Origin: an uncultured Bacteroidales bacterium
GTDB lineage: Bacteria; Bacteroidota; Bacteroidia; Bacteroidales; UBA932
Assembly: GCA_946415475.1 (NCBI GenBank)
Contig: CAMKSQ010000006.1
Location: forward strand, 1-64,000
Reading direction: 5' to 3'
DNA: 64,000 nucleotides
Shown: positions 57,772 to 64,000 of the stretch, one piece after another
How the letters are laid out: every line of letters begins with the position of its first letter
Position numbering within the stretch: position 1 is the first letter of the stretch
Position numbers and translations under genes: made by a program
Notes under the pieces: generated by a model
Database searches by the model: none
Told to the model about the DNA's origin: nothing
What the model saw: only the letters and a program-made list of their open reading frames with translations

Positions 57772-58695
57772 TTACTTTGCCTTATACGCAGCGATGCGCT
57801 TGGCAACGTTCTCCTTGATGTTGTTGTAGAAGATGGAGTAGTCGTCCTGGTGGTAGCTCTGCGGGCCGGCAAAGTCCACCATTTCATTGGCTACGGCGCG
57901 GGCATGGGTAACCACCGTACCGCGGGAGAGGCACACCTGGGCATCGCCGCCAATATCCTGGATGGAGGTAGTCATGGTCTTTTCGTCGGCCACCATCGAG
58001 CCCAGGTTCATGCTGGCGGGCGCATAGGTCTCGTCGCGCTTCCAGTTGAGCGGGTTAATGCTGATTCCGCCGGGCAGCAGCGCGCAGTTGGGCCTATTGG
58101 CCTCCACGTTTTTGGGACCTTCCGCGTGCCAACTGATGATAACACCCGTGTCGGTCTCGCCGGTGGCGAACTTCAGGTACGGATAGGCCTCCAGGTCTTC
58201 CTGGGTGATGGAGTAGCCTATAGCGTAGGCCGCCACCATGCGCTTGTAGTAATCCTGATGCTCCTTGAAGTAGCGTTTCAGGGCCAGCCGGAGGATGGCC
58301 GATCCCTGGCTGTGCCCGGCAATGACAAAGGGACGGCCGCCATTGCAGTGTTCAAAGTAGTAATCCAGCGCATCGACAATATCCCCATACGGCGTGCCAT
58401 TGACCAGCGGTCCGTCAATGTTCCCGGTCTTGAGCCAAGCCTCCGCCTCTATCCGCATGCCGGCCTGGCGGTAGTACGGAATGAATACGTTGGTGGATTC
58501 CTCGAACACACTGGACTTGATGGCATGCTCTACAGCTATGCCGGCGAGCATCTCCGCGTTGTCCATCGTAGCATAATCCGGGTCTCCCTCATTGCCGAAA
58601 TACACGGTAGAGTAGATGTAGAACGTATCCACGTCCTTGGTAATTTCCGGGAACTTGTACCAGTTTCCCTTCTTGGCGTAATCAATCGGATTCAT
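57772..58695 (-). CDS. DUF3089 alpha/beta hydrolase, copy A
   Basis: 307 residues from the ATG at 58695, which shares a base with the stop of amidohydrolase A (TAATG). No signal peptide. The family core is intact: NVFIPYYRQAGM, AGHSQGSAIL nucleophile elbow, FATGETDTGVIISWHAEGP and INPLNWKRDETYAPASMNLG. The tight overlap implies matched expression with the amidohydrolase, as in the C pair. Confidence 0.87.
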   Translation of the reverse strand: MNPIDYAKKGNWYKFPEITKDVDTFYIYSTVYFGNEGDPDYATMDNAEMLAGIAVEHAIKSSVFEESTNVFIPYYRQAGMRIEAEAWLKTGNIDGPLVNGTPYGDIVDALDYYFEHCNGGRPFVIAGHSQGSAILRLALKRYFKEHQDYYKRMVAAYAIGYSITQEDLEAYPYLKFATGETDTGVIISWHAEGPKNVEANRPNCALLPGGISINPLNWKRDETYAPASMNLGSMVADEKTMTTSIQDIGGDAQVCLSRGTVVTHARAVANEMVDFAGPQSYHQDDYSIFYNNIKENVAKRIAAYKAK

Positions 58696-60368
58696 TATTT
58701 TGTCATTTTGTATACTTGCTTTCCCTCGAAGTACGTGGCTTCGGGCTTGGCTTCGTGAATCTCTGTCACGGGGCAGGACAGCACATCCTTGTTCACCAGG
58801 AGGAAGTCGGCGTATTTGCCTTCGCAGATGCTGCCTCTTTCCTTTTCGAGGAATAGCTGCCGGGCCACGTTGATGGTCAGGGAGGCGAGGGCCTGCTCCC
58901 GGGTCAGGAGCTCTTCCGGCCACCAGGGCTTGCCGTCCTCCCCGTGAAGCACGCCCGTCACGGCAATTTCCATGATGCCGAACGGGTCGTCGGGGCTGCC
59001 GCTGAGTGCCGGGAAATCCGAGTGGGAGCTCACGTTGATACCATGGTCGAAGTAGGATTTCATGGGATAAGACTTGTCCTCCACGCCGGCAGGAGCCAGG
59101 TTGTGTTCCCGGATATATTCAGGCGCATTGGTGGGACAATGGTGCCAGTGCATGCCGGCGACGGCATACATGTTATGGCCGGCCATGCGTTTGTAATCCT
59201 CGGGGTTGACGTTGCGGACATGTACCAGCGTATTGCGCAGCTCGTCCTTTCCGCCGTTCGCATACGCGCTCACCACATAATTGACGGCCTTGTTGCCCAT
59301 GGTATGGACGTGCATGGTGAGGCCGCTGGCGTTGACCTTGCGCGTAATCTCGGTCAGTTCCTCTTCCGTCCAGTTGGCCAGGCCCTGGTGCCCGTCCGGA
59401 TAGAGCGGGTCCACAAATCCGGTCCGGCCTTCCACGGTGCCGTCCATAAAGAGCTTGAACCAATTGGTTTTCAGGTGCTTGGTAGCGTATTTCTGGACTT
59501 CAACGGCTTTGGACAAGGCCTCATCCACGTTCCCCCAGCTGTCCGTCTCATAGGTCAGGGCCAGAATCATGTTCATCTCGCCGGCTTTGTCCGCCTCATG
59601 GGCCGCCTTGAAGAAATTGATATTGTTGAAATAGTTTCCCCAGCCGTCGATATACATGATGTACCCTTCCGACAACAACTGCTCCTGGATTTTTTTCACA
59701 ACTACCTTAGCCACATCCAGGGGGTAGAGGTGCTCGGTGTCCAGGGAGAAACGCACGAACGTACCGGCCTGTTCTTTCAGGAAACCGGTAGGGGTGCCGT
59801 CGGGCCCCATCACAATTTCTCCGCCGCGGATATCCTTGTCCCGCTTGAGTACGGTGCCGTCGGCCTTCATGATGCCGGCCCGGACCAGGCAAAGCGTATT
59901 GGCCAGGCCCTTGTGGCCTTCGTCATCGGCAAAGTAAATGGGCAGATCACTGCAGATGGCATCCAGCTGCTGCCGGGTGGGCATGTTGTCCATGAAGGTG
60001 ATGTAATTCCAGCCAAAGCCGAAGACGCTTGTGGCCCCGGTTTCCCGGGCCTTCTTGACCGCGGCGGGAACCACCTCCTTCAGAAATTCTTCCGGGGTTT
60101 TTCCAAAAGCCACCGTCCCCACCATGGGCAGGGCGACGCCAATGGAATAATGGGCGTGGCCGTTGCCGCAGGCGGGCATCACAAGCCCCTTCCCGGTATA
60201 GTCCAACACCTGGGTCTTTCCCGGGTCGATAAAGGCTTCTGCGCCCTTTTTGTCACCCACATAGACGAACTTGCCGTCTTTCACGGCAAAAGCTTCCGCA
60301 AGCTGATTGTTTTCGGAAGTAAAAATCTTCCCATAGACCACAAGGTCCGCACGCTTATTGTTGCTCAT
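58695..60368 (-). CDS. YtcJ-like amidohydrolase, copy A
   Basis: 557 residues. The most diverged of the three: it opens MSNNKRADLVVYGKIFT, and the metal HxH is in GNGHAHYS (His71, His73) in place of DSHVH. Later ligands are seen in HVHTMGNKA and SSHSDFPAL. It also has a histidine-rich AGMHWHHCP stretch not found in copies B and C. It follows esterase B by 20 bases. The active site probably accepts a different substrate from copies B and C. Confidence 0.87.
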   Translation of the reverse strand: MSNNKRADLVVYGKIFTSENNQLAEAFAVKDGKFVYVGDKKGAEAFIDPGKTQVLDYTGKGLVMPACGNGHAHYSIGVALPMVGTVAFGKTPEEFLKEVVPAAVKKARETGATSVFGFGWNYITFMDNMPTRQQLDAICSDLPIYFADDEGHKGLANTLCLVRAGIMKADGTVLKRDKDIRGGEIVMGPDGTPTGFLKEQAGTFVRFSLDTEHLYPLDVAKVVVKKIQEQLLSEGYIMYIDGWGNYFNNINFFKAAHEADKAGEMNMILALTYETDSWGNVDEALSKAVEVQKYATKHLKTNWFKLFMDGTVEGRTGFVDPLYPDGHQGLANWTEEELTEITRKVNASGLTMHVHTMGNKAVNYVVSAYANGGKDELRNTLVHVRNVNPEDYKRMAGHNMYAVAGMHWHHCPTNAPEYIREHNLAPAGVEDKSYPMKSYFDHGINVSSHSDFPALSGSPDDPFGIMEIAVTGVLHGEDGKPWWPEELLTREQALASLTINVARQLFLEKERGSICEGKYADFLLVNKDVLSCPVTEIHEAKPEATYFEGKQVYKMTK

Positions 60369-60388
60369 TATTCAAATAATTATTATCG

Positions 60389-61930
60389 TTAAGGCATGTA
60401 GTAATTGGTAAGGAAGTAGCTCTTCTCCCAATCTACAATGTTAAGTTCGGATTCCGTTGCGGGATGGATGTCTTTCTCGTCCAGCACCATCACCGGTTTG
60501 TCCTGGAGGTTATACGGCGGCCACTCCGGGGAAGGCGTGCCGGTGCGGGCAAACTGTATCCAAAGCTCTCGCATGGCGCGACAGAACGCCTCATCGTAGG
60601 CCCGTCCCGTAAAATCCTGGAATTCAGGGTGGTTAAACACAACGGAGAGCTCCGACGCATGCCCGCTTTTAATCAGGGGCAGGGCCGATTCTACCGTGTA
60701 GTAGTAGGTATACGACTTGCCGCCGGCCTGGGTTTGTGCTTCCGACAGGCGGATTTGCGGGGCGATGAACATGATTTGGCTGAACAGGCGCACCGTGGCT
60801 TCGTGGCGTTCTCCCGGGATGGCGTCCATGTAGCGCTGCACCAGCACCTTCTCCGTGTCTGTCAGCTGCGCGCGTTTTTCCTCCAGGCGACTATCGGCCC
60901 AGGCATTCCAGACATCTACGCCCACAACGCCCAGGAAGGTGTTCATCTCGTCCTTGTTGCAGCCCTGCAGGAGCACGATATCCTTGGCAGCACCTTCTTC
61001 GTAGGCCTTCCAGGTGTCCAGGGGCAGATACTTCCCGTCCCTTTCCGGGAATGTGCGAATACCCAGCTTCTGGAAAAAGCCGTAGAGATTGGTCCATACC
61101 TCCGCCAGTTTTTCGGCGCTCACCTGCTTAAAGTCTGCTACCGTCTTGCAGCCCAGCGCCTCCATCACCTTGTCCGTGCAGGCAATCGCCTGCTCCGGGG
61201 TGCGGGTCTGCGTGGGAGAGCCGCTCTGGATAATGGCCCGCCGGAAATACCGGTGGGAGCCTTTTACCAAAGGAAGCAGGGAGCAACTGGCGCCGCCGGC
61301 AGACTCGCCCCAGATGGTCACATTTTCCGGGTCTCCGCCAAAAGCGGCAATGTTCTCATGCACCCACTTGAGGGCCATGATCTGGTCCATGAGGCCCAGA
61401 TTGGGGGCATCCTGGTAATCTGCTCCATCGGCCAGGTGGGCCAGGTGGAAAAAGCCCATGAAGCTCACCCGGTAGTTGACGGTGACAAAGACGATGTCCG
61501 GATTCTCCTTCACCAGATTCACACAGTCGTACTGCGGGTCCGTGGTGCCGCCTACCTCGAAGGCGCCGCCGTAAATCCACACCATGACCGGCCTTCCGGC
61601 AGCAGGGCCTTCCGCCTTCCAGATGTTCAGGGACAGGCAGTCCTCCCCCATCGGGTAAAGGGCCGCGGGATCCCCGGGCGACTGGACGGGGCTTTTGCCA
61701 TAGTAGAAGGCCTCGAACACGCCGTCGCAAGGCGTCACGTCCACCGGGGCTTTCCAGCGAAAGTCCCCCACGGGCTGCGCGCCCACGTAGGGAATGCCCT
61801 TGAAGGAAAGGACGTTCTCCTGCTTTTGGCCCACGAAGGTGCCGTTTATACACTTGACTGCCAGCGACTTGTCATACTTGCCGTCTGTAATGGGACGATT
61901 CTCGCCGTATTTAGGGATGACTGCACTCAT
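60389..61930 (-). CDS. Type-B carboxylesterase, copy B
   Basis: 513 residues. Oxyanion motif WIYGGAFE (Tyr in place of the usual His), nucleophile elbow WGESAGGAS (Ser210), acid in GCNKDEMNTF and catalytic histidine in SGHASELSVVF. No signal peptide. Shares ITDG-YDKSLAVKCINGTFVG with copy A, so these two are recent tandem duplicates. It overlaps copy A by four bases. Substrate unknown. Confidence 0.9.
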   Translation of the reverse strand: MSAVIPKYGENRPITDGKYDKSLAVKCINGTFVGQKQENVLSFKGIPYVGAQPVGDFRWKAPVDVTPCDGVFEAFYYGKSPVQSPGDPAALYPMGEDCLSLNIWKAEGPAAGRPVMVWIYGGAFEVGGTTDPQYDCVNLVKENPDIVFVTVNYRVSFMGFFHLAHLADGADYQDAPNLGLMDQIMALKWVHENIAAFGGDPENVTIWGESAGGASCSLLPLVKGSHRYFRRAIIQSGSPTQTRTPEQAIACTDKVMEALGCKTVADFKQVSAEKLAEVWTNLYGFFQKLGIRTFPERDGKYLPLDTWKAYEEGAAKDIVLLQGCNKDEMNTFLGVVGVDVWNAWADSRLEEKRAQLTDTEKVLVQRYMDAIPGERHEATVRLFSQIMFIAPQIRLSEAQTQAGGKSYTYYYTVESALPLIKSGHASELSVVFNHPEFQDFTGRAYDEAFCRAMRELWIQFARTGTPSPEWPPYNLQDKPVMVLDEKDIHPATESELNIVDWEKSYFLTNYYMP

Positions 61931-63474
61931 AACGCGTAATACTTGGTAAGGAAATAGGTTCTCTCCCAGTCCACAATCTGCCGCTCCGCCTCTTTCTCCG
62001 GGTGAATGTCAAACTCGTCCAGGACCATCACCCGCTTGTCCTGCGGGTTATACAGCGGCCACGCCGCCGACGGGACACCCGTCACGGCAAACTGTACCCA
62101 CATCTCTCGCATGGCCCGGCAGAAGTCTGCGTCAAAGGCGCGTCCCAGGTCCGAGCTGTATTCCGGATGATGGAACACGATGGAAAGCTCTATGGCATGG
62201 CCGCATTTCATGATAGGATCCGGCGACTCCGGCGTAAAATAATACACATACGCCTTGCCGCCAGCTTTGGTCTGCTCCTCAGCGAGCCGGAAGATGGGGG
62301 CGTTGAACCAACTCTGGCTAAGCAGGCTGGCGCCCGGCTGGAAGTAGTCCCCCTTCACATCCTTCATATAGCTGTCCACCAGCGCCTTTTCCTCCGGAAG
62401 CAGCCGGGCGAACTTCTCCTTCAGGCGGCCCTCCACCCAGGCGTCCCAGCCTTCCAGGCCGAAGCTGGACACAAAGAAATTCATCTCGTCCTTGTTGCAG
62501 CCAATCAGAATGTCAATATCCTTGGCTGCACCGGCGGCATAGGCCGCGAACGTGTCGGTGGGCAGGTGCTTTCCGTCCCGCTCCGGGAACTGGTGCAGGA
62601 AAAGCACCGCCGTAGCGGTTTCCAGCAGCTTCTCGCCGTCCACCTTCAGGAGATCGGCCACCGTCCGGCAGCCCAGGGCATCCATCAGCTTCTCCGTGCA
62701 CGCGATGGCCTCTTCCGGGGAACGGGTCAGGTTCACGGAACCGCTCTGGGCGATGAGCCGGTGGAAGTACTGCTGGGAACCCGGAATCAGGGGCAGCAGG
62801 GTGCAGCTGCCAGCTCCGGCGGATTCACCCCAGATGGTCACGTTGTCCGGGTCCCCGCCAAAGGCTGCAATGTTCTCGTGCACCCACTTGAGCGCCTTTA
62901 CCTGGTCCAGCAGGCCCAGGTTCTGGGAATCCGGGTACTCGCCGCCGTCCGGCAGATGGGACAGGTGCAGGAAGCCCATGACGCCCAGGCGGTACGCAAT
63001 GGTAACCACGATGACGTCCGGATTCTCCTGCACAAAATTGTGGCAGTCAAACACCGGGTCGATGGTTCCACCGGCCTCGAAGCCGCCGCCATGAATCCAG
63101 ACCATGACCGGTTTCTTCCCGGCGGCATCGTCCTGCTTGAACACATTCAGATACAGGCAGTCCTCGTCCATATAGTACAGGGAACCCGTTTCCATCTGTC
63201 CGTTTCCAAAGGCGCTCTTGGCATTGTAAAAGGCCTCATACACACCGTCGCGGGGCGTCACATCCACAGGGGCTTTCCAGCGGAGGTCGCCTACCGGCTG
63301 CTTCCCTACATACGGGATGCCCCGGTAGGCAATGATGTTTTCTTTCTTCCTGCCCACAAACGTGCCGTTGATGCACTTGACAGCAAGCGATTTGTCATAA
63401 TTTCCGTCGGTGATGGGATGGTTCTCCCCGCCATACATGGCTTTCAGGGCCTCTCTGATTTCAGCTAATTCCAT
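61927..63474 (-). CDS. Type-B carboxylesterase, copy A
   Basis: 515 residues. Oxyanion motif WIHGGGFE, nucleophile elbow WGESAGAGS (Ser218), acid in GCNKDEMNFF and catalytic histidine in CGHAIELSIVF. No signal peptide, so cytoplasmic. First of two adjacent esterase genes; downstream come amidohydrolase A and DUF3089 A with overlaps or short gaps, indicating one operon. Confidence 0.9.
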   Translation of the reverse strand: MELAEIREALKAMYGGENHPITDGNYDKSLAVKCINGTFVGRKKENIIAYRGIPYVGKQPVGDLRWKAPVDVTPRDGVYEAFYNAKSAFGNGQMETGSLYYMDEDCLYLNVFKQDDAAGKKPVMVWIHGGGFEAGGTIDPVFDCHNFVQENPDVIVVTIAYRLGVMGFLHLSHLPDGGEYPDSQNLGLLDQVKALKWVHENIAAFGGDPDNVTIWGESAGAGSCTLLPLIPGSQQYFHRLIAQSGSVNLTRSPEEAIACTEKLMDALGCRTVADLLKVDGEKLLETATAVLFLHQFPERDGKHLPTDTFAAYAAGAAKDIDILIGCNKDEMNFFVSSFGLEGWDAWVEGRLKEKFARLLPEEKALVDSYMKDVKGDYFQPGASLLSQSWFNAPIFRLAEEQTKAGGKAYVYYFTPESPDPIMKCGHAIELSIVFHHPEYSSDLGRAFDADFCRAMREMWVQFAVTGVPSAAWPLYNPQDKRVMVLDEFDIHPEKEAERQIVDWERTYFLTKYYAL

Positions 63475-63497
63475 GTCATCGTGTCGTTATATTAAGT

Positions 63498-64000
63498 TCA
63501 TTCTTCTTTCTTTCCTTTCACAAAGCAGGCCACCAAGCCGTAGGTAATGGTGGGCCGGATCCAGATTTCCACCATCATGTAGGTACTGATTTCGTCTGCA
63601 GGCTCCAGGAAAATATCAATGTTATACAGCGTGGCTATCAGGATGTCAATGATGCAAATGAGCCACAGGTTGCTCTTGGAGTAGGTTTCCCAGTCCTTGC
63701 GGGCATAGAAGTACGTCAGAAGGACAAGCATGGCCACCGACAGGGTGAGGCAGGCAAGCCGGAGACTGTAAAACGGCAGCTGGGGTGCAAACAGGATATC
63801 CCTCAGCAGCACCGTTATGCCCACACACACGGAGCACCAGTAGTTGAACTGCTGCGAGGTGATTTTGTAGTTGAAAAAGTACATCCACATCATCACCAGG
63901 CAGGCAATGTAGAATACGTTGAGTACCAGCTCCGGCCAGGTTTCCTGCAGGCCGAAGTGCCACACGCCGTAGAGCATCATCCCCACGGACACAACCGCGG
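63498..64000 (-). CDS. Hypothetical membrane protein, probably incomplete at the window edge
   Basis: At least 164 residues with five membrane helices and a basic C-terminus (FVKGKKEE). An internal GTG (63992) or ATG (63980) could be the start, but the frame stays open to the end of the window, so the gene may extend further. It lies 23 bases before esterase A and is probably in the same operon. No family recognised. Confidence 0.55.
   Translation of the reverse strand, partial: AVVSVGMMLYGVWHFGLQETWPELVLNVFYIACLVMMWMYFFNYKITSQQFNYWCSVCVGITVLLRDILFAPQLPFYSLRLACLTLSVAMLVLLTYFYARKDWETYSKSNLWLICIIDILIATLYNIDIFLEPADEISTYMMVEIWIRPTITYGLVACFVKGKKEE

Overview
The window reads as the chromosome of a moderately GC-rich member of the Bacteroidales, probably an uncultured gut-type lineage. 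The evidence is the repeated Bacteroidota promoter shape (TTG about 19-20 bases before TAnnTTTG), a SusC/TonB-type receptor, fimbrillin-like and other lipoproteins with Bacteroidota lipoboxes, and the gene order mreB-mreC-mreD-PBP2-rodA. No phage structural genes, integrase, rRNA or CRISPR array was seen.

Layout. 1-781: gene-free repeats (75/150-bp tandem repeat, three GC-rich hairpins, then tandem ~135-bp units built on AATCCTCG hairpins). 782-21351: mostly housekeeping. It holds a U32 family protein, two surface lipoproteins, an operon of PBP1A, Ddl and PrmC, then topA, an Lrp-type regulator, ispD, and the rod-shape operon mreBCD-PBP2-rodA followed by an S41 protease and an SDR. 21390-29621: an island at tRNA-Leu(UAA). 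The 3' end of the tRNA is repeated three more times (23449, 28235, 29609), and an internal tRNA fragment lies at 28606. These copies divide the island into three cassettes: a SpoIIAB/STAS-like operon; a mosaic of truncated and intact genes; and a palindromic repeat plus a membrane protein. 29696-40645: accessory genes. These include a MerR regulator with a likely operator, a TonB receptor-flavoprotein-PNPOx operon with a divergent TetR that carries an additional C-terminal helix-turn-helix, a phosphatase, a HAD hydrolase, an XRE/membrane pair, an ALDH and a winged-helix regulator. 40646-43860: tandem hairpins and a large MscS-type channel. 43862-64000: one strand-uniform 20-kb cluster.

The last cluster is the most unusual block. 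It has three type-B carboxylesterases, three YtcJ-like amidohydrolases, three DUF3089 alpha/beta hydrolases plus a broken fourth, a MATE exporter, a membrane-anchored AraC regulator, and three poorly known genes, one resembling a leukocidin-type pore former. Paralogues sit in repeated groups, two internal promoters share the same TTGC-N19-TATATTTG layout, and remnants of an amidohydrolase start sit in front of unrelated lipoprotein genes. The cluster appears to have grown by duplication and gene replacement. I infer stepwise hydrolysis of an ester- and amide-bearing small molecule with export of a product; the substrate is unknown.
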